This document shows, in pieces, positions 35,559-46,260 of a stretch of DNA of 64,000 bases (the stretch's first letter is position 1; each line of letters begins with the position of its first letter). Source of the DNA: Pyrenochaeta sp. MPI-SDFR-AT-0127 (lineage: Eukaryota; Ascomycota; Dothideomycetes; Pleosporales; Cucurbitariaceae); assembly GCA_020747015.1 (NCBI GenBank), contig JAGTJM010000053.1, positions 124,001-188,000 on the forward strand, in the 5' to 3' direction. A program made the translations under genes and the position numbers. The notes below the pieces were generated by a model. That model was not told the DNA's origin, ran no database searches, and worked only from the letters and a program-made list of their open reading frames with translations.

Positions 35559-36034
35559 ACCACACAGAGAAACACACGGTGATTATTCATGAAAACCATC
35601 AATGTAGCAGAGTCCTAATAGCAAGTGATACATGCGAGGGGATACAGTTACTGCTGTTCCTTCCTTGAGCAATATTGTCCATGAGTACAAGCCAGTATGA
35701 GCGTCCCAAATAGGACTTGTGTGGGAGATCATTAGGGCATTCAGTTATGGATTTAAATAAGGTCAAATGCAATACAAATCTTACAGGGTAAGTCTGGAAG
35801 TCTGCCTTCAAATTATCACGGCATGCACCACCAACTGCCATCATTCTAATCAGGGTTCTATCACTATCTATATGAAAAGGCTTTTGTTGACGATATCTGT
35901 AATCCCAAAGGACGTACGTAGAAATCTACCGTATCGGATTGATTGGCTCCTACATTATGCTTAAACAAGGTCCCTTGAATGTAATTATATAAGAGGTTTT
36001 TGAATTTATAACTCTAAAAAGAAGATTTACCGTA
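35559..36034. other. Intergenic region between convergent genes
   Basis: About 475 bp, AT-rich, containing the 3' ends of the P450 and the CBM18 gene; no gene seen. Confidence 0.35.
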
Positions 36035-37654
36035 TCAAGGTGTAGCTGTGGCTGCACACTGATCCGCGGGATAACAGACCACATTATCAATTCCAATGAC
36101 TGCGGATTGTCCCGCTGGTCCGGTCTCTTCTCTACTAACCTGCACAATGATTGTGTACGAATTCACGTTCGCTGGCAGCCTAGCCAGTCCTCCTAACGTC
36201 CTCCAGGCTCCATTCGTTGACGCGATGGCGAAAGTGCCACCCTGGGCTATGGCATTGTCCCCAGCGACAATATTGTCTCCAATATAAAGTACGAAGCTAT
36301 AATAGATGTCAGTCTGCGGGTTGCTTGGGGCGAGATACACCTGGGCAGTGCAGGAGACGGTGGTGCTAGGCGTGAAGGGGACGCCTCTAAGCTCAGGGGA
36401 GATGCTAAAATATTTGTCTTGGCTCTCTTGCGTGGTGATGTAGTACGCATAAGATCCTTCGCTTGGTGGTAATGGAGCATTAGCAGCGCTAAGAATAGAA
36501 GGATTCGCAGTTGGTGGGCCATTAACCCAGGGACTAAGTTGGCCATTCTCGAAAGACGGGTTGAAGCTCGCTGCAATAGTATTGGTTGGCTTACACACAG
36601 AGACGGTAGAGCTTGAGGCAACCACCGTTGAGGAGACTACCGTTGAGGAGACCGTACTCGAAAATGCTGCACTTGAGGAGACGGCGCCTGAAGAGTTCGC
36701 ACTCGATGATGTCGTGCTTGATGAAGCTTGACTTGATGGTAGGGAGCTGGATGAGGACGCGGCAATTGATCCGCTCGTAGAAGATGAGACAGATGTGCTC
36801 AAATAGGTCGCAGAGACGCTTATAGATGCTGATGAGCTGCGTGTAGTGAGTGTGGATGATGAGGAAGCCCTTATAGAAGAACTTGATGATGATCTGGTCG
36901 CTTGAGAGGAGGATCTTGAGGAGGAAGAGCTCGATGAATCTTGTGAAGGAGTGCACCGACCAAATCCAGCCTGGCAACCAGTTGCGCAGTAAGCATCAGA
37001 TTCGCCACTACCATCTGTCAGCCACGAATTCATGCACAATGCTTAAATACATACCAGTAAGAATACTGGCTGCAGCAGCTACCCCATTGGGACCCCAGAC
37101 AAGTCATGCCGCCCGTTGCGCCATAAGCATTTCCACATCTTGCGTTGCTCGACACCTTCGAAGATGGACTCGGCATAGAAGATGATGCTGAGCGGGTCGC
37201 TGAGCTGCTCAGCGCTGGTGTGTTCGAACATGATCCAAACTTTGGATTGCAGCCAGTACCACAGTATGCGCTGCGACTGCCACAATACTAGAACAACGCG
37301 TTAGTCACAATCCATACTTGAACAATATTCCGTCAGACATACCCCGTGCTGACTACAGCAATTGCCGAAGGCACTTTCTTGACAAGTAAATCCCTTTAAG
37401 CCTCCACAAGTACCGTCCGTTGACACTTTGGCTGGTGCTGGAGAAGAGTTGCACGACCCATACTTGGACTGACAGCCAGTACCGCAGTGCCCAGTAGAAG
37501 TGCCACAGTAATTGTACTGACTGCAACAGTTTCCGAATGTGCTACCTTCACAGGTGAGACCCGTAAACTGCGAGCCACAGCGGCCGGACGTGCTGATTGA
37601 TTGTGCATTAACGAATGGCAGTGCCGCGAGGGCAAGAAAAAGCAACGAACGCAT
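36035..37654 (-). CDS. Secreted protein with three CBM18 chitin-binding modules, Ser-rich linker and C-terminal beta-sandwich
   Basis: Exons 37343-37654, 37055-37287 and 36035-37007 encode 505 residues. A signal peptide (MRSLLFLALAALPFVNA) is followed by three hevein-type modules. Each has the pattern of a first Cys near GRCG/GTCG/ARCG, then CCSQ, YCG and GxC. The intron junctions fall inside modules 2 and 3 and restore YCGSRS and YCGESDAYC. Next is a Ser-run linker of about 110 residues, likely heavily O-mannosylated. The C-terminal part of about 175 residues begins SFNPSFENGQLSPW, resembling CBM4/9-like jelly-roll domains. There is no catalytic domain. Such proteins sit in the wall or outside the cell and bind chitin, either structurally or to shield hyphae. 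It is not obviously part of the catabolic cluster. Confidence 0.85.
36600..36945 (-). repeat. Ser-rich coding repeat region
   Basis: Within the CBM18 gene, degenerate Ser-Ser-Ser, Ser-Thr-Val and Ala-Ser-Ser units repeat across roughly 110 codons. The DNA carries recurring GATGATGAG/GAGGAGAC-like strings on the plus strand. Such tracts vary in length between strains. Confidence 0.6.
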
Positions 37655-39851
37655 CGTCTAAACTTTGTACCCTACAGAACAACGCTCAAAATGAGCAGTT
37701 GAAGAGCGAGAGAGCGAGCGAAGCAAAAGTGCAGGACATTGACAGAGAGGTAGCATTAAGAGATTTCTGTGCATGTGCGGAAGTGGCTAACAGAGGAAGC
37801 ATCAGCCTTGCGCCCCTTCAGCAACAACATGCTGCAACGGCTGGCTGAGCTCGCAGCCCTAAGCATGGCATTGACAAGTCTAGAGGCCTTTTCGCGTGCT
37901 CCGCACGCCCAAAACGTGAAAATATGGCGTATCAAACTATACACTTTACCCTTTTTGTGTGCGAAGATTCGGTGAGTACGATAGGCTTGACATGTAGTGC
38001 ACGGCAAAAACGTGGCCAGGCCTCGCTGACTGGTCATACGAAGCCGAGAGAAGCACTAGAAAATGAGATTGCCTACTTAGGGGAGGACCATGATCCATTG
38101 AGCAAGGCTAGCCTTGCGGTCGAGTCGGTGCTGCGAAAGTGTTAGGTAGACTTGACATTGATGCTGGAACAGCGTGCGAAAACCTAGATGATAGGAACTT
38201 GTATCAGATCGCCTCATAGTGCGATTTGCAAACCCGACTTCCGCTGTCCTGCTGGAAGTTGGAGGATAGTATCCATCGTTGGTGACGCGAGTCACATTTT
38301 TGTTTCCACCCATCATGTGTCTGCGCCTTCAGGGGTAGTGGCGTTCGCTGATGTCCGTTAGGTGGAGCGTCTACTACGCAGTGGGTATAGCGCGCTCCCT
38401 CTCTTAGGTGTTAATTGTCTAGGTCCTGTTCAACAAGCCGAACAATGCGAAAGACCCTAGCGGAAGGGCCATCGAATCTCCTAAAGCCTTCCGACACCGA
38501 AGAGGCAATGTTTTGCAACACACTCTACACGCATTCGAAGCTTCGCCATATACGCACGAAAAGTGGGAGGTGGGGTAGGACGAAGCAAAATTCCATTTGT
38601 GTCACCACAGCTAAACCTCATTTTGCCAGGACGCTTCTGCGGACCACCGACACAATCTCAATTGCCGCCCCTGATGCTCGATTGATACTTCGTTGCTTGT
38701 GGCAAAAGTCCCCCCAAAACTGTATCTCTCCCCACACTTGCTCTTTACCTGGTGATTGGCTCCTCGTGGTGGCGATCAGCCGGAATGAGCTTAGTGGTAG
38801 CTCTCCTCACCTCGTGCCTGGGGAAGATAGCATGAAGCTCGCAATTTCACAATCGAAGCGAAGACTGAACTAGTTTTAGGTTCTTGGGGCTTCTTGGGCA
38901 ACTTTTCATTTGGTCGCTCGTAAGCCCGCCTCTGGCTAATATGGATATGTCGACATCGTGCATGTTTCCGCAGCTGAATGGGAATGTAGTTGAAATAGCT
39001 ACCACCTCATGATCCTATAAAAAGAACCCATGTGCCACTCTCCAGCTTCAGAATTCAGATGTAAAATAATCCTTCCCATAATCATGTAGATAGAGATCAT
39101 TTCCACCTTGAAGCACATTCGTGAAACAACCACAATCCTACCTAAGATCGCGAGCAACACAACGGGCTTGGGTCCCCCCTCCCCACTTTTTCGAGCATAT
39201 TCGAACTTGGAGCTGCATATCGCGCTAAAATTTGATCATGGTCTGTGTCGCGGTATGATTTCGCACATATTTAACATTAGTGGTATGATGCATCAAAGGT
39301 CAAGCGGTCGAAGTTGCATCATCGGTGGTGTCGTCTGTTTATCGCAGGTGTGAAGTTGTGGGTACATAAGGAGCGGGCGTATGGAGACGCCAATACCCAT
39401 CCTTCAGGCTCGCATTTATACGTTATTCCCTTGGCTTTCAGATTAGTTGCAGCCGCTTCAAAGTCTGGAGCGGCCTTGCGCATCTGAATGGTTAGCGGCC
39501 AAGTACCATCTGTCCGGCTATTGTGCAATCCTGGGTCGTAATCTGTAAAGCTGCATCATCCACTCTATTTCCCGTAAGCGGCCGCCGTTTTTCCGAACGC
39601 AGTACCTCAGGAACGCAGATAGCTGTATGCCGCGCACGCAACTACCAGAGGTCTCATATACGATACAACCGGTTATATAAAAATCGTGGCAGCAACGCGG
39701 ATGAGGCTCACAGCTGTTTCCAGGTACAAAGTGTGCCGAGCGCGCACGCAGCGTCTCCTCAACCACCCTAGATGCTGGGATTCCTTAACTAAGACGAACC
39801 ACACAAAGCGTTGCTTCAAGCCGGAGTGTTGTGAGGAGCACTTCATCGAAA
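37655..39851. other. 2.2-kb intergenic region
   Basis: No convincing gene. A 152-codon plus-strand frame at 38415-38873 has no motif or favourable composition. A TATA-like CCTATAAAAAG lies near 39014, but nothing identifiable starts after it. Confidence 0.35.
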
Positions 39852-40752
39852 ATGTCGATCCTCCTTCCTCTCTATATCTACCCTAGCCCTGGTGCATGGG
39901 ACCCGTTATATGCAGCGTGAGTTCTTCTAGCGATACGAATGTGTTAAAATAACTGACACTAATCCAGAGCAAAAGCATACTGCGATGTTGATTTTACTGT
40001 CATCTTGAATCCCTGCTCCGGGCCTTGTTTGGGTTCGCTTCCCGACCAAGTCTATCTTGACGAAATACCGAAATTACGAGCGTACCCGAATATTCGCACC
40101 TTGGGATATGTTGCGACACACTACACAGCGAAAGATATCCAAAATGTACTCACGGAAATAGACATCTATGCAAAGTGGCCCAAGACGACGAATAATACGA
40201 AAATGCGCGTTGACGGAATATTTTTCGATGAGACACCGAGCACATACGATGCAGAGGATTATGCGTATTTAAAAAGAGCAAGCCAAGCAGTGCGGAATGG
40301 AACAACGTTTAGAGATCGAATTATCGGTATTTACAATTTTCGTCCCCTAAAGTCAGCCGGCGACCACTAACAATACCCCAGTCCACAACCCAGGACTGGT
40401 GTCCCCAGCAATTCTCAATTCTAAACTCGTATATCAAGACTCGTACCTAAATCTCACGGACATAACCGTAGTTTTCGAAGAAACTTTTGATAAATGGATC
40501 GACAAAGATACATTTGACCCTCTTCAGTCGCACAGAATACGCCGCTCCAAACTCGCCGTCATCCTTCACTCACTTCCTAATTTAAGCAGACAATTCCTGG
40601 ACTTTGTCATTGAACAGGTTGAAGAGACGGCTGATTGGATTTTCCTGACTGATATCAAAGAGCACAACGAGTACTACCACAGCTTCAGCCCAATGTTCAC
40701 AAGCATAGTGCAGACTGTCAATGGCGGAGGGAGGAGACGAAAGAGGCGATGA
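39852..40752 (+). CDS. Spherulin-4 / spherulation-specific family 4 protein
   Basis: Exons 39852-39916, 39968-40326 and 40382-40752 (51- and 55-nt introns) encode 264 residues. It opens MSILLPLYIYPSPGAWDPLY. Family hallmarks follow: FTVILNPCSGPC, a YPNIRTLGYVATHYT strand, VDGIFFDETPS with acidic residues at a barrel end, VHNPGLV, and ADWIFLTD. The family adopts a TIM-barrel-like fold related to glycoside hydrolases. The Physarum founder is induced during encystment, and bacterial relatives are exported glycosidase-like proteins. No signal peptide is seen in this model, so it may be cytosolic. Its substrate is unknown. Confidence 0.82.
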
Positions 40753-40925
40753 TTAGTTTGGCGCGACTTTTCTTCTCTTCCTGCAATATACGATATTGCA
40801 TTGATAGTGTGTGTCGCATAGATCATTGCTCAAGCATAGAAATACCAAGACATTCATCCAGCGTTGTCCTTAGAACGACCATTCTTCGGAGACTAAGGCT
40901 CTTGCTCGCGTCCTACAATACCGTC

Positions 40926-42578
40926 TCAACAGTATGTCCCGCTCTTCTTTCGGTCCGTATCGAATGGTGGTTGAGTGCTAGACCCGCTATTGATGTTTTC
41001 CAAGTGGGCCATTTCTCCACCTTTGACAACTTCTAGATCGGGAACATTCGAGTGTTTCACACCATCAAAAACTTTATCTACCTCTTCCAGTGTCAATCCG
41101 CGCGTCTCCACCCAGACAAACACCACAAACGCTACAAACAAGATGTCAATGCTGGCGTTAATAATATACACCTTCCAGCTGATAGCTTCCATTCCAAACG
41201 GAATTACCATGGCAACAAAGAGCCCACAGAGTTTCGTGATTAAAGTATAGATACCCATTCCCACGGCACGGATATCAAATGACAAGACTTCCGGTGGGTA
41301 TAGTACAGTAAGGGGCGTTATACCCCAAGCATACGTGGCGTTGTAGATGAAGATCATCGCAATCGTGCCGTAGATGCCACTCTTATTGCCAGAAGTTCCG
41401 TACTTAGCGGTGAGTCCTGCTAGGATGTATAGCGAGATAAGACCGCCTGTCAAAGAACCAGCGCACAATGCCTTTCGGCCAACCTTATCTGCAAAATAGG
41501 ATCCAGCAAGGGCAACGACCAGGGTGAACGATGTGAGGATCACATTGATCTGGAGCTGCGTGTTTGGATCTGCAATACCAGCGCTGCTCAGCATATCGCC
41601 AAAATAGAAGGTGACGATGTTGGTTCCCGGAAGCATAACAAACATTGGGAAGGTGGCAGTGATGAGCATGCGTTTGCGATTCGATGGATGGAAGAGCGCT
41701 TTCCAGACAGATGCTTCGCGCTCTTTCTCGAAGCGAATCGTATCTTCGATCTCCTTGAACTGGATTTTCACAGCTAGGTCGCCGATGTCGCCATTTGCAT
41801 TTGAAATTGCCAGGACCTCCAGAGCTTCTTCCTTTCGTCCATTCGCAATTAACCAGCGAGGTGATTCAGGGATGAACAACAAAATTATAAAGCACCATAT
41901 CGATGGCGCTGCTTGAAGAAGCGAGGGGATGCGCCACGCCCATGTTGTTGTTAGGGTTTGTGTCTACATACAGTTAGTATCGTCCGTGTAAGATCAGGAG
42001 TGTACGCGTACACCATAACACACCCCACTAGCGAGCAATGTGCCCACACCCCAGCATGCATAATAAAGTCCCATCGCACATCCTCTCCATCGAACGGGTA
42101 CAGTCTATAGGTCGAGGGCTGGATGTCAATGTATGGCCAGCATAGACTTTACACGCGGAACATTTACCTCTGCGAGCAGTGTCGGTGTACTCGTTTGCGC
42201 CAACCCCATGCCAAAGCCAACTATCAACCTACCCGCAATAAACATGCCAACACTTTGTGCGGAGCCTTGAATGACACCTCCAATAAGGGTGATTAGCGCA
42301 GACCAGAATATAGCTTCCCGACGGCCGCGCCAGTCTGTCCACGGTCCGGAAATGAAGCAGACGGCCGCGCCACCGACATAGGAGATGGCCGTGTTCAGGG
42401 ATTTGGTGGTTGTTGTAAGGCGGAAGTAGGATATGTAAGATGGCATTACATTGAATGACCCCATCAAAGAAGAGTCGTAGCCAACAAGGACAGAGTCGAT
42501 CGCAGAGAGCATGACCAGACATGCGACAAAGACTTTAGAATTGCGCGGAACGAGCCTGGAAATTTTGCGTTGAGCCAT
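40926..42578 (-). CDS. MFS sugar-porter-type transporter in the hxnP/hxnZ position
   Basis: Exons 42168-42578, 42012-42104 and 40926-41963 give 513 residues with 12 predicted helices. Sugar-porter signatures are present: GRREAIFWSALI after helix 2, GRLIVGFGMGL, AETVPVRWRG, PESPRWL before the central loop, DKVGRKAL and a C-terminal WVETRGLTLEEVDKVFDG. The first splice uses donor GAG-GTAAAT; its AE-to-RG spacing matches the family, whereas reading through meets a stop. It is divergent from the 2OG-oxygenase gene across about 600 bp. In A. nidulans, transporters HxnP and HxnZ belong to the nicotinate cluster and hxnZ neighbours hxnY. So I infer uptake of a pyridine or its derivative, although the family by itself suggests sugars. 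Confidence 0.85.
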
Positions 42579-43179
42579 GGCCCGTAGATATTCTCAGATT
42601 TTCAATGCTTGGTTGTTTGTAGAATATGAACGCGAGCTTGTCATGCTACAGATGGTTGCTGGCTATGCGCCGGTTTAAGTTGTCGGCGTTTTCACGGTTC
42701 TACACCACTTCCCCGCCAACACGAGCGGCCGACTTGCAAGGTTCACCAGCAGGATCACAGTTCGGCACTGCTGAGTGATACTGCTTATCTTCTTCCCTGA
42801 CGGGGAAGATTCATATCATTGGAGGCCAGACTAGTATCCAGTCTAATGTGTACGAGGTTTTTCATGTTATCGTTAAGGGTCTGGCGAGATTCTTAGGCGC
42901 AAGAGTCGGTATCGGTTGAACAGCTTCAGACACTTCTACTGCTGGGATGATGATCTCGTAAAGATGGGGGGACACCTTGTTCATTAGATTGAGTGCATTT
43001 CGTATCTTGTCGTGTGAGAATCCAGTGGGTGATTACCTCATCGAGCTATGGTTTCTCACCCCACTTTGAAGCCACCGCCCCGCTAAAATCTGTCGCAGGC
43101 TCTTATAAACACCACCAACGTATGTAAAGGAGCAAATCATCACTCATTCGAACGTTACTAGTGAAGTTGAGTTGAAACC
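42579..43179. promoter_or_regulatory. Divergent promoter of the transporter and 2OG-oxygenase genes
   Basis: About 600 bp. TATAAA lies at 43104-43109 (74 bp before the oxygenase ATG) and TTCGAA at 43147-43152 (28 bp before it). No gene seen. Confidence 0.45.
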
Positions 43180-44167
43180 ATGACTGAGACTGCGGATATC
43201 GCTATTGTTTCGTTTGGCAAATTCATCAATGGTGACGATGCGGATAGGCACGCTGTGGCAAAGCAGCTATACAATGCTTTCTCAACAGTGGGATGGGCGT
43301 ATCTGAAGGACCATGGCATCCCGCAGGAGAGGGTAGATGAAATTATCTCTTTGGTATGTTTCAACACATCTACGAGTCAGAGAAAGTCTTGATAATGAGT
43401 AGGCCAAAACATTTTTTGCTCTTCCTTTAGAGAAGAAGTGTACCTGGCGTCTCCAAGATGCTGAACTTAATCAAGGGTATACCGGAGATGGCGACGAAGC
43501 GAACGGTGGAGTCGATCACAAGGAATGCTACGAACATCGACGCTTCAGGAATCCATCATGCCCGAGTGAAGTGGAGCTTCCAGGTTTCCGCAAGATAATG
43601 GATGAGTTCTACGCGCAATGCTACACGCTGGGTCTCAACGTGCTGAAATGCCTCGCCATGGCGATGGAGCTTGGAGATGATTTCTTTGATCATATCACGA
43701 AGCAGGCTGACCCGCAACTCCGTCTGATTCACTACCCAGCTATCGAGAAGAAGATTGTTGAACAAGAAGGCCACGCGCGGATTATCCCACACACCGACTT
43801 TGGACTTTGCACGCTCCTCTTCCAAGACTCTGTCGGTGGTCTTGAAGTTGATCCGTTCCATACTGGTGATTTCAAAGCTGCACTGCCTGTCCCTGGCACG
43901 GTTCTCATCAACATTGCCGATTTGCTACAACGGCTTACAAATGATCGTTGCCGAAGCACAATGCACAGGGTTGTGAGCCCAAAGGTCTCGGGTGATTTCT
44001 TGCCATCGAGATACTCGATTCCATTCTTTATTCACCCAGATCCAGATGTACTTATCGACCCTGTGATCAAAGAAGAGGGTGAAGTGAAGAAGTACGAACC
44101 GGTAAATGCTGGAGAATGGCGCACGTGGAATACGAGGAAGAATTATAGTTTGCCTGTCGTAACATGA
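43180..44167 (+). CDS. hxnY: 2-oxoglutarate/Fe(II) oxygenase (isopenicillin N synthase-like), hxnY-like
   Basis: Exons 43180-43353 and 43403-44167 (49-nt intron) encode 312 residues. The DIOX_N region has FSTVGWAYLKDHGI. The double-stranded beta-helix core supplies the iron triad: H and D in IIPHTDFGLCTLLFQD and the distal His in TMHRVVSP. The Arg/Ser pair in RYSIPFF binds 2-oxoglutarate. The length equals that of thymine-7-hydroxylase and IPNS-type dioxygenases. It is divergent from the MFS gene. A. nidulans HxnY is such a dioxygenase within the nicotinate cluster, so this gene probably hydroxylates a pathway intermediate. Other roles, such as secondary metabolism, would fit the fold equally. 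Confidence 0.82.
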
Positions 44168-44547
44168 CCTTATGTACCTTAAATTGCAATACGTGTTCAT
44201 TATCTCTTCGGTCTACGCAATTTTGAGTACATGCTCTAGTGGCGCTCCTAGAGACCGTGATTTTCATGTGTTTGGGCTTCTTTGTCCACAAGGCGATTGA
44301 TCCAATACGGTACGCAGGCGGTAGCGGATATTTCTCGGAGGGCGCGAAATGTCGCTAGTTGTAAGGTTTGTCATCCCTCCCCAGCGGATATAAAGAGCTC
44401 GCAACCATAAAGGTGCGCATGGCCGCATTTGATACGATGGTCTTACATATATTTGTAAAACTTTCTATATTCTACTTAACACTGCAGTGATCTGCGAAGA
44501 ATTCTAGCCTATCTCATTGGCCTCAAGAACTCCCCCAATCAATAGGT
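44168..44547 (+). promoter_or_regulatory. Promoter region of the alcohol dehydrogenase-like gene
   Basis: About 380 bp between two plus-strand genes; nothing specific recognised. Confidence 0.3.
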
Positions 44548-45729
44548 ATGAAAGCACTCGTACTTGACGCAGAAGCCCGCACCGCGAAAGCTCAAGATGT
44601 CTCGCAACCAACACCAGCCGCAAATGAGCTGTTAGTTCAGGTTTCAAGCATATCGCTGAACCCTATCGATCCATTATACGTCCAACACCCACTAGCAGAC
44701 TCTGGTCGAGTTATTGGAAGTGACTTTGCTGGCTTCGTCATCGACGCGGGATCCGCTGTACCAGCATCTGCCAGCTATAAGAAAGGAGACAGAGTTGCTG
44801 GATTCCTCCAGGGCGCGTGCAGTGTGAATGAGCGACCTGGCGCGTTTGCTGAATTGCTAGTGATCCCTTGGGATCTGGTCTGGAAGATACCGAGCGGCGT
44901 CTCGAGTGAAGAGGCTGCGGGCGTGAGTTTGGTTGCTCTCACTGCGGCGCAAGGCATCTGGTACCGACTTGGACTGACGGCACCCTTTCCTTACGATCAG
45001 AATGCGGTACTGGAGGAGCATCCTGAGTGGAAACAACGCGATGCTCAAAATGAACAAAACTCCGGCATTATCAACTTCTTCATCTATGGTGCATCCACTT
45101 CGGTGGGTTTGTATGCTGCGCAAATGGTCCGCCTGAGTGCGAAGGCAAGCGGCAAAAAAATACGCCTTCTTGGTGCAGCAAGCAAAGCTCGATGGGAGAT
45201 GCTGAGCAAAGAGCCTTATGGCTACGATCACTTAGTTGACTATCGCGATGACGATTGGCCAGAGCAGATAAGAAGGCTCACCGGTGACGCTGGGGTACAG
45301 TATGCATACGATTGCATATCGGAAGGTGACACCGTTCAACGCGTTTCATCGATTCTCGCAAATAACGGGCGAAGTGCCATTGTAAGGTCTCGGGAAGGTG
45401 GGGCATGGAAAGCATCTGAACTACCCATCGAACCAATTTATGGTGCAGTGTGGGAAGGCCTTGGAGAGGAGATTCAGTATCAAGGGTTCACTGTGAAGAA
45501 ATCGCCAGTTGCTCGCAGTTTCGCAGTGGCATTCTACAAGTATCTGGGCGAGACTTTGGGTTCTGAAATTAAGCCGACTCCAATTCGCTTGATGCCTGGT
45601 GGTTGGGACAAGGTTGTGGAGGATGGCTTTCAGCTACTCGGTGCGGGTGGGATGGGGGACCGGCAAGTCAAGAGGACGGAGGAATGGATGCGACCCGTTA
45701 GTGCTGAAAAGCTCGTGTACAGAATTTAG
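44548..45729 (+). CDS. MDR-family alcohol dehydrogenase / trans-enoyl-reductase-like protein
   Basis: Single exon, 393 residues. It opens MKALVLDAEARTAKAQDV, with a GroES-like N-domain (SLNPIDPLYV, VIGSDFAGFVIDAGS, YKKGDRVAGF). A nucleotide-binding fold follows, with FIYGASTSVGLYAAQM taking the place of the classical AxGxVG, then HLVDYRDDDWPEQIRRLTG and YDCISEGDT. Catalytic-zinc ligands (GHE) are absent (GSDF in that place), so it is of the zinc-independent enoyl-reductase/quinone-oxidoreductase branch, as in ToxD and LovC-type enzymes. It uses NADPH. It lies just after the hxnY-like gene on the same strand and could be an accessory reductase of the pathway or unrelated. Confidence 0.82.
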   Translation: MKALVLDAEARTAKAQDVSQPTPAANELLVQVSSISLNPIDPLYVQHPLADSGRVIGSDFAGFVIDAGSAVPASASYKKGDRVAGFLQGACSVNERPGAFAELLVIPWDLVWKIPSGVSSEEAAGVSLVALTAAQGIWYRLGLTAPFPYDQNAVLEEHPEWKQRDAQNEQNSGIINFFIYGASTSVGLYAAQMVRLSAKASGKKIRLLGAASKARWEMLSKEPYGYDHLVDYRDDDWPEQIRRLTGDAGVQYAYDCISEGDTVQRVSSILANNGRSAIVRSREGGAWKASELPIEPIYGAVWEGLGEEIQYQGFTVKKSPVARSFAVAFYKYLGETLGSEIKPTPIRLMPGGWDKVVEDGFQLLGAGGMGDRQVKRTEEWMRPVSAEKLVYRI

Positions 45730-46260
45730 AGGAGTGATTGAATCAGTAATGTTAATTAAGTCTTGATCGTGAATCGGATCGGAGGGTTTGGCACGCGTAC
45801 AGACCATCAAAATCATTGACTTCTGCGAATCAGCGTAGCGAAAAAGATCAGTCTCGTCACTAGGGTGTCCAAATCGCCCAAGAAAATTATCGCCACTCTG
45901 GGAGAGAAGGTGAGTTCTTCTCGATCTGCTTTCTTTCTATTCGAAGATTTGTTGTGTTGTAAAACTAGTGATAATCGCTTATGGCTCAAACCGACCAGCT
46001 GTTTCAGATGACAGAAAGCAGCAAACGAAGGGCCACCCTTTCGTGCGTGAAGCTTTATTCGTATGTGCTACGATATCATAGTGACACTGTCACTTAACGT
46101 AACGGTAGCACTATCTCGAATTCAAAATATTGGACTCACGAGGCACAAGTTTCGCGTCAAGTAAAATAGGGTTCCTCTCTTCTCTTCAACCTGCCATTAG
46201 TACCAGTCGAGTCTTACGAAAGAAGGAAAAAAGCCAAGCCATAGAAGCCTGACTCAATCG
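45730..46260 (+). other. Intergenic region upstream of a decayed gene
   Basis: About 530 bp. It may hide the missing 5' exon(s) of the degenerate membrane-protein gene, but I could not identify one. Confidence 0.3.

Noticed and set aside
37008..37054. First acceptor (GACAG) for the second CBM18-gene intron
   Set aside because: It creates a stop (TG+A). The next acceptor (GGTAG) restores the YCGESDAYC module.
38415..38873. 152-codon plus-strand frame
   Set aside because: No recognisable domain and unfavourable composition; left as intergenic.
42126..42167. Readthrough of the first transporter exon (VNVPRVKS...)
   Set aside because: Looks like the family at first but ends in a stop. Splicing at GAG-GTAAAT gives the conserved AE-to-RG spacing.
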